A stretch of 32,843 nucleotides of DNA. It comes from an uncultured Clostridium sp. Its GTDB lineage: Bacteria > Bacillota_A > Clostridia > TANB77 > CAG-508. The notes under the pieces were generated by a model. It made no database searches. It was not told where the DNA came from and saw nothing but the letters and a program-made list of their open reading frames with translations. Made by a program: the position numbers and the translations under genes. The stretch spans positions 1 to 32,843 of the forward strand of contig CANCZH010000010.1 in assembly GCA_947382445.1 (NCBI GenBank), in the 5' to 3' direction. This document shows positions 1 through 8,040 of the stretch, piece by piece (the stretch's first letter is position 1; each line of letters opens with the position of its first letter).

Positions 1-28
1 ATATAAATAATATAGTTTTTTTCTTCAT
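1..28 (-). CDS. Start of a leftward gene cut by the window edge
   Basis: An ATG at 28-26 on the minus strand follows a strong AGGAGG five bases upstream. It opens a frame of nine codons (MKKKTILFI) before the edge. The lysines followed by hydrophobic residues resemble the start of a signal peptide or membrane anchor. Too little is present to name it. The next gene upstream on this strand is the cyclophilin-like gene, which has its own terminator, so this gene is probably transcribed separately. Confidence 0.5.
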
Positions 29-145
29 TTGTGCCTCCTAAATTATAATAACTAATCTATTTTTATTATCAGATATTATTTTTTAAAAGTATAGCAAAAT
101 GACCTTTTTAACTATATGATAATCAACATAATATTTTTAAACTGC

Positions 146-297
146 AGAACAAATCGGAAAGCCATTAAATTAGCATAATTTTTACTTTTCTCTTTGGCTT
201 TACGTTAATTTGTTCGTGTGCCAAATTTATGAAATAAATTTGTGTGCATTGTGTTTTTATATATCAGGAAAGTCAGTATGACTTTCCTGATATATAA
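146..297 (+). repeat. Hairpin repeat element, copy 1
   Basis: This shares about 110 bases with 17799-17919, interrupted by one 30-base indel. It has three inverted repeats. The first pairs 149-164 with 195-213 (ACAAATCGGAAAGCCA with its complement plus a 3-base bulge). The second pairs 222-230 with 234-242 around GAA. The third is a perfect 17-bp stem, 259-275 with 279-295, around GTA. The middle hairpin is absent from copy 2, where the same spot keeps one AATTTGT of the two that flank it here. It lies between a minus-strand terminator and the gene at the left edge. The stretch 29-145 shows nothing else I can support. Strand is nominal. Confidence 0.8.
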
Positions 298-331
298 AAA
301 AAAAACTGAAATTACATTTCAGCTTTTTTTC
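296..331 (-). terminator. Terminator of the cyclophilin-like gene
   Basis: Read on the minus strand, CTGAAAT and ATTTCAG form a 7-bp stem around GTA. An A run precedes it and nine or more T follow it. It begins about ten bases after the stop codon of the gene ending at 341 and directly abuts the hairpin repeat. Confidence 0.85.
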
Positions 332-340
332 TATATTTCA

Positions 341-1210
341 TTATTCCTCAACTGTACTTGTAGATGATTGTGACTGCATATATTGTTGCATAAAGTAATT
401 AAATATTGAATCAAAATCAAATACATCTTTAACTTCTGGTACTCCATAATCAACGCCCTTAGTATCAACAGATATATTAGAAATAACTGGTGCAATCATT
501 ATTTTAGTTGTTGGGGTTTTAGTACCATCTTCACTAATATTATTTATTAAATCTAATTTAGAAATAGAATCAATAATATCCATTCCTTCTATAACTTTAC
601 CAAAAGCAGTATAAGTTCCATCATATTTGGTACTATCCTCAGTTACTATAAAAAACTCTGACGCCTGAGAATCATACATTTCTTCTAATAAAGTATTTGT
701 ATAATCTTTATATCCCATCATTTGAACCATAGCTAACTCTTGTTGATAATCATTATAACTTTTTCTGTTCATAGAAATAACACCTCTTTGATGAGATAAA
801 GTATTTTCATTATGACCATTTTCAATAAATTCACCTTCAATCGAATATGCCTTATCAGTTTCTCCTTCAGGTAAATCTTTTATATTACTTAATTTAGGTT
901 CAGCAGTTTCTTCACTGTCACTAGCAACCTCATCAGCACCACCAAAAATTGCACTATCCTTTATTTCACTAAATTTCTTTCCATTATAAAAACCCTTATT
1001 AGCTAAAGTTATAAAATTCTTTACTGTATTAGGTGCCATATCTGGATATAATTTAATTTTAACTTGTCCATATCCATCAATATCCATTGTTACAACTGGG
1101 TTAGTATCTTTATTAGTTTTTGACATTACTATATTTGTTGTAATTAAAACAATACCAACAATTAAAGCAATTATAATTAAAAAAATTACTATTTTTTTAA
1201 ATTTTTCCAT
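341..1210 (-). CDS. Membrane-anchored cyclophilin-like protein, catalytic residues degenerate
   Basis: About 289 residues from the ATG at 1210, chosen because AAAGGA lies ten bases upstream; an in-frame start nine codons earlier lacks a site. A membrane segment (about residues 6-28) would place the domain outside the cell. The cyclophilin fold is recognisable from GQVKIKLYPDMAPNTVKNF (48-66), RGVISM (142-147), ASEFFIV (183-189) and TAFGKVIEGMDIID (201-214), with a roughly 30-residue insertion before ASEFF. Active cyclophilins have F-H-R and a Q-G-G motif. Here the matching stretch reads FSEIKD...FGG, so the catalytic Arg and Gln appear missing. It may be a chaperone-like or binding version rather than an active prolyl isomerase. 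It follows radA closely and shares its direction. Confidence 0.8.
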   Translation of the reverse strand: MEKFKKIVIFLIIIALIVGIVLITTNIVMSKTNKDTNPVVTMDIDGYGQVKIKLYPDMAPNTVKNFITLANKGFYNGKKFSEIKDSAIFGGADEVASDSEETAEPKLSNIKDLPEGETDKAYSIEGEFIENGHNENTLSHQRGVISMNRKSYNDYQQELAMVQMMGYKDYTNTLLEEMYDSQASEFFIVTEDSTKYDGTYTAFGKVIEGMDIIDSISKLDLINNISEDGTKTPTTKIMIAPVISNISVDTKGVDYGVPEVKDVFDFDSIFNYFMQQYMQSQSSTSTVEE

Positions 1211-1217
1211 TAAATAT

Positions 1218-2579
1218 TCATCCTTTCTTAAAGACATATTTCATTGCATCTACAATATCTTTGCAACCAATTATATCTAATTTAAAATTTTCTTTCAATA
1301 GTTTTTTATTAGTTTCTGGAATAATGCAGGTTTTAAATCCCATCTTTTCTACCTCTTTAATACGTTTCTCTATCATGTTTACAGACCTTATCTCACCAGT
1401 TAAACCAACTTCACCAATAACAGCAACATCATTAGGAATACTTATATTTTTATAACTAGAAGCTGCTGCTAAAATAATACCTAAATCTAATGCAGGTTCA
1501 TTAATTCTAATTCCCCCAACAATATTCATATAAACATCTTGGTTTCCTAAATTCAATTTTGCAATTTTTTCAAGAACAGCAATTAATAAAGTTACTCTAT
1601 TATAATCAATACCATTTGCAGTCCTTCTTGGCATTCCAAAAACAGTAGTACTAGTTAATGCTTGTAACTCTACCAAAATAGGTCTTGTTCCCTCTAAGCT
1701 TGCTACAATAACTGAACCAGCAGGATTGCCTTCTCTCTCAGAAATAAGTACACTAGATGGATTAGAAATTTCAATCATTCCTTCATTCTGCATTTCAAAC
1801 ATACCAATTTCATTAGTAGAACCAAATCTATTCTTAACACCTCTTAGAACTCTGTATGAAAAATATCTTTCACCCTCAATATATAAAACTGTATCTACCA
1901 TATGTTCTAAAACTCTTGGACCAGCAATAGTTCCATCTTTAGTAACATGTCCAATTATAACAGTAGTAATAGCTTTCATTTTACACATTTTCATAATTCT
2001 AGCCGTTATTTCCCTTACTTGACTTACACTACCAGGTGCAGAAGTAATATCTTCTGAATACATAGTTTGAATTGAGTCAATAATAACAAACTTAGGCTCT
2101 AATTTTTCAATTGATTCTTCAATACTATTAATATCAGTTTCACCTAAAAACATAATATTATCATTTTTTATATTTAATCTATCTGCTCTAATTTTTATTT
2201 GTTCACCAGATTCTTCACCAGAAACATATAAAACTTTGCCATCAACATTAATCCTCTGACATATCTGTAAAATAAGAGTAGATTTACCAATACCAGGCTC
2301 ACCACCCAAAAGAGTTAAAGAACCGTTAACAAATCCACCACCTAAAACTCTATCAAGCTCATCAAAGCCAGACTTTATCCTTGAAATTTTCACTTGTTCA
2401 ATAGAATTCAACGAAACAGGCTCTATGCTTTTTTTAGAAGTAACTTTCGAACCATTTTGTTTAACAACCTTTTCTTCAACAAAAGTATTCCACTGATTAC
2501 AGGCTGGACATTTACCAAGCCATTTAGCAGACTCGTATCCACACTCATTACAAAAAAACACTGTACTCGTTTTAGCCAA
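1218..2579 (-). CDS. radA: DNA repair protein RadA
   Basis: A RecA-like ATPase that assists branch migration in recombinational repair. About 453 residues, the usual length. It has an N-terminal C4 zinc finger (Cys10, 13, 24, 27), Walker A GGEPGIGKST (92-101), the family-specific KNRFG motif (about 249-253) and a C-terminal Lon-protease-like domain. I start it at TTG 2579, giving MAKTSTVFF, because AAAGGATG lies just upstream and homologues begin this way. The open frame extends 42 codons further upstream, but those residues resemble no RadA and run through the inverted repeat. The cyclophilin-like gene follows after seven bases, so the two are probably cotranscribed. Confidence 0.95.
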   Translation of the reverse strand: MAKTSTVFFCNECGYESAKWLGKCPACNQWNTFVEEKVVKQNGSKVTSKKSIEPVSLNSIEQVKISRIKSGFDELDRVLGGGFVNGSLTLLGGEPGIGKSTLILQICQRINVDGKVLYVSGEESGEQIKIRADRLNIKNDNIMFLGETDINSIEESIEKLEPKFVIIDSIQTMYSEDITSAPGSVSQVREITARIMKMCKMKAITTVIIGHVTKDGTIAGPRVLEHMVDTVLYIEGERYFSYRVLRGVKNRFGSTNEIGMFEMQNEGMIEISNPSSVLISEREGNPAGSVIVASLEGTRPILVELQALTSTTVFGMPRRTANGIDYNRVTLLIAVLEKIAKLNLGNQDVYMNIVGGIRINEPALDLGIILAAASSYKNISIPNDVAVIGEVGLTGEIRSVNMIEKRIKEVEKMGFKTCIIPETNKKLLKENFKLDIIGCKDIVDAMKYVFKKG

Positions 2580-2611
2580 AATTTCACATCCTTTCATATA
2601 TAATATTTTCA

Positions 2612-2822
2612 AATTAAGCATATAGAGAATATTTAAAATTATTCTTTTGCTATGTGCAAATGTAGTTTTCGTGCAATTTCCTAGAAAAATTAACTGAGGG
2701 TGCACAGAACTTGTATGTGGAGAGGCTCAGTTAATTTTTTTTAGAAATTATCGAAAACGAAAAGCAGCCCTTAGCAAAATAATAATTTTAAATATCCTCT
2801 ATAATGCTTAGTAATTAATATA
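2612..2822. repeat. Long imperfect inverted repeat (about 210 bases)
   Basis: The left arm (2612-2698) and the reverse complement of the right arm (2726-2822) align over about 90 bases with a few mismatches and short indels. Shared blocks include ATATTTAAAATTATT, TTTTGCTA, GTTTTCG, AATTTC and AATTAACTGAG. The unpaired centre is about 27 bases. It fills most of the 293-base gap between the glycosidase and radA, so radA transcription either starts within it or passes through it. On the plus strand the inner stem ends in a run of eight T. It could be a foldback or MITE-like remnant or a structured leader. Confidence 0.75.
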
Positions 2823-2872
2823 AATAGTAACTGTATTTAAAATATCTTTTAACAATGCAAGATGTCTAGCAC

Positions 2873-4762
2873 CTACACATATAGTCGAGTGGCCATACTA
2901 ATAAACATCGCATGAGACCAAGTAAGACCAATAATCCATGATGGTTTCATTGTTTCATTATCTACTTGTTCTCCCAAAAAGCCATGCTCTGAAGCACTTC
3001 TAACAGCAAAATCAAAACATTCCTTAGCCTGCTTTCTATTGCCAGCCTCAAAATAATAATTTGACATCCACAAATTAGCAATAACCCAAGGGCAATAACC
3101 ACCATTATAAGTATCACCCTCATAACGAATATAACCACCAGTATAAGTTCTAATAGTCATATTCATTCTCTCAATAGTAGTCAAAATCCTTTTTTCCTTT
3201 GGAGTAAACATACCAAAAGGATAAACACACCCCAAAATACTAATATCAATTCTACCATCTTCTAAATTTCTAACAAAACTCTTCTTATGCTCATCATAAA
3301 AATTATTTAAAACATATTCTCTAATATCACGTAAGCCCTTTTCCAATAGCTTTCTATTTTTTTCTATTGACTCTAATTTAAGCCTATTATTAACAAATTC
3401 ATTTTTAACTTCCTCATAAATTTTAATCATAGCATTGTAAGCACCAAAAATAGCAGACATAGAATATAAACTTATTCCTTCATGTTCCTCCCATAAATCA
3501 TAACTTTTTGGAAACTCATTCCTATTTTCTAAAACATCAGTAACATATCTCTCTAAGAAACCAATCCCATTTTCACACATCTTTAATGTATCTTTTAAAA
3601 ATTTTAAATTCTTAGTTTTCTCATAATGTTTATAAACTCCAAAAATAACACTAGCAGTCTCATCAATTTGATATCCCCAACAAGGAGCCAATCGACCATC
3701 TGTATAAAATCTCTGTTCCCAACCACCATCTTTACTTTGTGTCATTTTACAAAATACTTTATAAAACTTATCAACTTCTTTCTCCATGCCAATCTCATCT
3801 AAACCAGCAGCTATAAAACCAGCGTCACGTGGCCAGCAATAAGAATATCTACCACACTTTTGTTTATATTCATCACTCTCCACACCTGCTGAAATTCCAC
3901 CAGTAGTCTCATTTATTAAAAGAGGCATAAGTAAAATGCTTCTATCATAAATTTTCTTTAAATCAGAATTAGCCTTTTCCTGCTTAAATTCTAATTTAGA
4001 ATGTTCTTTTAAATACTTTCTCCAATACTTTTTAGTATCTTCAAGCTCTTTTTTTAAATCAATCTTTCTAAATCTCTCTATTTCAGTTTGCAAATCATTT
4101 AATAAACTCTTCTTTGAATTATCATTTACATTAACACACAAATTAAATACAGTTTCATCACCTGGCTTCAAAACACCTAAGTCATATTGAATAGCAGAAT
4201 CTGAAGACATTCCTACATAATCTTTTCCGCCAATAACTCCATCCATTATATTATTTGAAGCATTATTAATTTGGCAATTAGCTACTTTTTCTTTTGCAAA
4301 AGTACATACTGTATAATCATGTGTATATTGAAATAAAGTATCATTCTTGAAAAGTCCACAAGCATCATTATTTATATTAGTAAACATTTTTGAATACACT
4401 AAAAAGTTCAAATTCAAATCAATGTTACTATTATTTTTTAAATGATATCTACGAACTAAAAGATCCTCTTTAATAAGAACAAAATCAATTTGTTTAATAT
4501 TCAAATTAAAATAAGTATTTGTTATATCAGTTAATAACACATTAGTTCCATCCATATAATTTTGGCTATACACATTATTTATATCATTATGAAGATATAT
4601 CATAGCAGAATCATTTATTTTAACTCCTGTATGAAAAATCTCAAAAAATTGTTTATAATCTGGTGCTTGATTAAATAATCTCAAAAGTTCTCCTCTTTTC
4701 GAAAAACTAACAAGCATATTTTTATTTCCTATAACTGCATCATTAAAATATTTTGTTACCAT
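2873..4762 (-). CDS. Glycoside hydrolase family 15 protein (glucoamylase-like)
   Basis: 629 residues with no signal peptide, so probably cytoplasmic. The N-terminal beta-rich domain (about 1-250) is followed by an (alpha/alpha)6 catalytic domain. Residues RYSYCWPRDAGF (305-316) and DLWEEHEG (422-429) match the substrate-binding and general-acid motifs of GH15. A second conserved acidic stretch, GEQVD, lies near residue 595. GH15 enzymes release glucose from starch or dextrin ends, and some are trehalases or glucodextranases; the sequence does not settle the substrate. Start ATG with AAGGGG eight bases upstream. It lies 15 bases behind the beta-CASP gene and seems to be the last gene of the ftsK-side operon. 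Confidence 0.85.
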   Translation of the reverse strand: MVTKYFNDAVIGNKNMLVSFSKRGELLRLFNQAPDYKQFFEIFHTGVKINDSAMIYLHNDINNVYSQNYMDGTNVLLTDITNTYFNLNIKQIDFVLIKEDLLVRRYHLKNNSNIDLNLNFLVYSKMFTNINNDACGLFKNDTLFQYTHDYTVCTFAKEKVANCQINNASNNIMDGVIGGKDYVGMSSDSAIQYDLGVLKPGDETVFNLCVNVNDNSKKSLLNDLQTEIERFRKIDLKKELEDTKKYWRKYLKEHSKLEFKQEKANSDLKKIYDRSILLMPLLINETTGGISAGVESDEYKQKCGRYSYCWPRDAGFIAAGLDEIGMEKEVDKFYKVFCKMTQSKDGGWEQRFYTDGRLAPCWGYQIDETASVIFGVYKHYEKTKNLKFLKDTLKMCENGIGFLERYVTDVLENRNEFPKSYDLWEEHEGISLYSMSAIFGAYNAMIKIYEEVKNEFVNNRLKLESIEKNRKLLEKGLRDIREYVLNNFYDEHKKSFVRNLEDGRIDISILGCVYPFGMFTPKEKRILTTIERMNMTIRTYTGGYIRYEGDTYNGGYCPWVIANLWMSNYYFEAGNRKQAKECFDFAVRSASEHGFLGEQVDNETMKPSWIIGLTWSHAMFISMATRLYV

Positions 4763-4777
4763 GTTTTTTTCCCCTTT

Positions 4778-6430
4778 TTAGTCAATTAAATTCTTTATCT
4801 GTTCTTCTAATCTTTTTACCTTATCATTTAATTTCTCAATCTCATTATCTGGATTTTCTTTCATTAATTTTTCTTCTTTAACTGTTTGTGTTACATTATT
4901 TATTTCATCTTGTATTCTATCAAGTTTCTCTAAAATCTGTAATCTTAAAAATTGATTTTCTAATTTTTCAGAATATTCTAATTTTTCTTCAAGTTTAGGA
5001 ATATCAGCAACTTCATATCTTTCCCCGAAACTAGGAATCGTAACTGGAATCTCTGCATTAGCCCCAATTAATTCTTTTAATACTTCTTGACTCTCATCTT
5101 CACCATGAACTAAAAATATATGTTTAGGTTTATTTATAAATGAATAAACAAAATTCAAAAGCCATTCTTGGTCTGCATGTCCTGAATATCCTTCAATATA
5201 TTCTATTCTAGCATTTACTGAAATCTCTTCTCCAAAAATTTTAACCTTTTCAGCACCATCAACAATTGACCTACCAAGTGTTCCAGGAGCTTGATATCCA
5301 ACAAATAATATTGTACTTGCTGGATTCCATAAATTATGTTTCAAATGATGTTTTATTCTTCCAATATCACACATACCACTTGCAGATATAATAATAGATG
5401 GATAATATGTTTCATTTAAAGCTTTAGATTCATCTGCCGTTTTAGTAAATTGTAATCCTGAAAACTCTAATGGATTATCACCATGTTTTATTTTTTCCTG
5501 AATTTCATCTTCAAACAAATCTATATTTTTCTTAAATATTTCTGTTGCAGAAATAGCAAGTGGGCTATCAACAAAAACTGGTGTTTCCATCAATTGTTTA
5601 TATCTTCTTTGGAATTCTTCATCATCTTTGTGTTCATCTTTTATCTTATCAATTTCATATAAAATTTCTTGTGTTCTCCCTACCGCAAAAGATGGAATAA
5701 TTACTCTTCCACCATTATCTAGCGTTTGAGAAACAATTTCTAAAAACATTTTTGCTTTATCATCATTTCTTAAATGTAATCTACTTCCATAAGTTGATTC
5801 CATAACTAAATAATCAGCACTTTCTATCATTGTTGGAGAATCTAAAAGAGGAATATCATTATTTCCTAAATCACCCGTAAAAACAATTTTCTCTGTTTTA
5901 CCATTTTCAGTAACCCAAATCTCAATAATACTTGAACCAAGCATATGTCCTGCATCATTAAATCTAACTTGTATATTTTCAGCTACATCAATAATTTCAT
6001 CATATTGAACAGGTTTAAATACTTCTAACGAATTTTCAGCTTCCTCAGCTGTATATAAAGGTGGCAGTGGCTCTAACCCTGCTCTTATTCTTTTTCTATT
6101 TTTCCATTCAATTTCTGTTTCTTGAATATGACCACTATCAGGAAGCATTATTGCACACAAATCCACAGTAGCCTTATGAGCATATATTGGAGCTCTAAAT
6201 CCCTCATTATATAATTTTGGAATACGACCTGAATGGTCAATATGAGCATGTGTTAAAAGCATAAAATCTATTTCTTTTGGATCATATAAAAAGTCCTCCG
6301 AATTCTCAATTTCTTGAGCAGCTTTCCCTTGATACATTCCGCAGTCAACTAAAAATTTTTTTCCTGCTGCCTCAACTAAAAAGTTTGAACCTGTTACAGT
6401 TCTTGCAGCTCCTAAAAAAGTAATATTCAT
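4778..6430 (-). CDS. Metallo-beta-lactamase/beta-CASP RNase
   Basis: 550 residues of the CPSF-73/Ysh1-like family of zinc ribonucleases, which process or degrade RNA. The metallo-beta-lactamase motif HAHIDH is at 61-66, followed later by FTGDLG. The beta-CASP motifs follow: an acidic residue in VMESTYG, a block around SPLAISATEIFK, and the histidine in GYSGHAD with a C-terminal RMMBL-type segment ending in FLVHGE. The last 60 or so residues are a charged coiled coil absent from the shortest relatives. Start ATG behind GGAGGAG. It sits between the frameshifted unknown gene and the GH15 gene in one leftward operon. Confidence 0.9.
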   Translation of the reverse strand: MNITFLGAARTVTGSNFLVEAAGKKFLVDCGMYQGKAAQEIENSEDFLYDPKEIDFMLLTHAHIDHSGRIPKLYNEGFRAPIYAHKATVDLCAIMLPDSGHIQETEIEWKNRKRIRAGLEPLPPLYTAEEAENSLEVFKPVQYDEIIDVAENIQVRFNDAGHMLGSSIIEIWVTENGKTEKIVFTGDLGNNDIPLLDSPTMIESADYLVMESTYGSRLHLRNDDKAKMFLEIVSQTLDNGGRVIIPSFAVGRTQEILYEIDKIKDEHKDDEEFQRRYKQLMETPVFVDSPLAISATEIFKKNIDLFEDEIQEKIKHGDNPLEFSGLQFTKTADESKALNETYYPSIIISASGMCDIGRIKHHLKHNLWNPASTILFVGYQAPGTLGRSIVDGAEKVKIFGEEISVNARIEYIEGYSGHADQEWLLNFVYSFINKPKHIFLVHGEDESQEVLKELIGANAEIPVTIPSFGERYEVADIPKLEEKLEYSEKLENQFLRLQILEKLDRIQDEINNVTQTVKEEKLMKENPDNEIEKLNDKVKRLEEQIKNLID

Positions 6431-6450
6431 AAACTCCTCCTTTTCTTTTG

Positions 6451-8017
6451 TTAAAAAACATACATAGGTATTCTCCTATTTTGTTTAAAATTCAAATCAC
6501 TCATACTGGCTGTAAATTCAATCTCTTTCTGTACATCAACAACTTCATTATCATACACAGTAACTTCAAGAATATTTTCGCTAGTTAAATTCAATGAAAT
6601 ATCAACATCTTCATAATTAGAAATTGCTGTATCTAGTGCAACTGAAATTATATTATAATTAAGTTCGATATCTTGACAAAAAATATTAAAAACTTTTTCT
6701 TTGCAAGCCTTGGTAACAACAAATTTTAAAATCTTATCTATATTATCAAATAAAATAGGAACATCTTCTATCTTCTCATTTTCATTTACTCTAAGTTTTC
6801 TATAATAACGCATTTTGTATATTATATCAATAATTTCCTCTTTTGAAGATATCTTTTCTGTATTTTTTGCAAAACACTTAATAACTTCTTTTTGATAATC
6901 TATTGAATAATCATAAACAGTCTTATTTTCCACAACCACAGACATTATCTGCATTTTCTCAACTAATTCATTTTTAAGTTCAGAATAATTCGCTGGTTTA
7001 ACCATTTCATTTAATTCTCTTATTCTCTTAACACATTTTTGTCTTTCCACTTGCAATCTTTGAATTAAATCACTAACATTAAATATCTTTTTATCCTCTG
7101 GTAAATTTTTATTTCTTCTCTCAAATTCCTTAATCAAAGCATCTCTATCATTCATAATAATATCTTTTTGTTCAATCTCACTATTTATTTTCTTTTTTTC
7201 TTCTGAAACACGATATATATATGATGTCTTATCTTTCATATTCTCATACGCCTTAACAACTCTGTCATATTCTTTCTTTAAACTTTCCTTTTTTTCTTTA
7301 CCAGAAGATGCAATTATTAATCTAGCTAATGCAATATACAAACTTCTACTAATTTCTTTTCCATAATACTCTAAAATCTCTTTTCTAAGCTCATAAATAT
7401 AATCAGTTTTTCCGAGAAGCATCATTTTCCCATTCTTTCAAGAAATCTTCATCAACTAATATTCGTATAGTCTGATAAATCATATTAGCTATATAATTCA
7501 TATTTGTATCATCAACCAAATTCCATGACCAACCATTAAAATTCCTTATAACTTCTGTTGAATTTAAAATTGTTCCTTCAACTAAAATTTTCTGGAATTG
7601 TTCTTTAATGTAATAATAACTTTTAGGAATATAAAAATATTTTGGTTTTATATCCATAATTCCATACAAAATAGCTTGCTCTGTTGGATATGAATAAATT
7701 CTCTGCTCTTTCTCATCAGTTAAAGCAAGCACATTTTCTTCTTTTAATAATTTAACTTCTTCTTTCTTAGGATCAATTAAAAATATATATTTACAATTAT
7801 TTGAAACTATTTTTATAATTTCATCTATAAAATCATTCTGCTTTTGAAAAATACCTTTTATCTGAGAATAATCTTTATATGAAGTTTCTATTTTATAAAT
7901 CATACTTAAAAGAAGATTTTTTGCATCTTCGGAAAAATTCTTCTTCTCTAGCATTTGATCTAAAATATAATTATAATCTTTTAATTTAGAAAATATTTTT
8001 CCCTTCATCTTTTGCAA
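6451..8017 (-). CDS. Unknown two-part protein read through a +1 frameshift at CGG
   Basis: Two frames overlap by 23 bases and look like one gene. The first runs from 8017 and stops at 7403, and its 202nd codon is CGG. Skipping the C at 7414 continues TCT-(C)-GGA into the second frame, giving about 521 residues. The second frame alone would start at ATG 7425 with almost no ribosome binding site, and those ATGs lie inside the first frame. The first 200 residues are mixed alpha/beta; the rest begins with a long charged coiled coil (about residues 240-350). I recall similar unbroken proteins in Clostridia but cannot name a function. Start TTG 8017 lies four bases after GGAGG; ATG 8008 is the alternative. 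It follows ftsK by 23 bases. Confidence 0.7.
7406..7420 (-). other. Putative +1 frameshift site 1
   Basis: In the first frame the codons read TCT CGG AAA AAC TGA, so translation stops two codons after CGG. Shifting +1 at the C (7414) gives TCT-C-GGA-AAA-ACT and continues for about 320 residues. The core CTCGGAAA matches the other two sites (YTCGGAAR). The shift falls at the boundary between the N-terminal part and the coiled-coil part of the protein. Confidence 0.7.
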
Positions 8018-8040
8018 AAAACCTCCATTTAAAAAGTTAA

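Noticed and set aside
2580..2705. Upstream extension of radA
   Set aside because: The extra 42 residues resemble no RadA and fall in the inverted repeat; TTG 2579 has a proper ribosome binding site and the right protein start.
2686..2741. Ordinary terminator of the glycosidase gene
   Set aside because: The stem is part of a much longer inverted repeat and the T run is on the opposite strand from the gene, so a simple terminator does not explain it.
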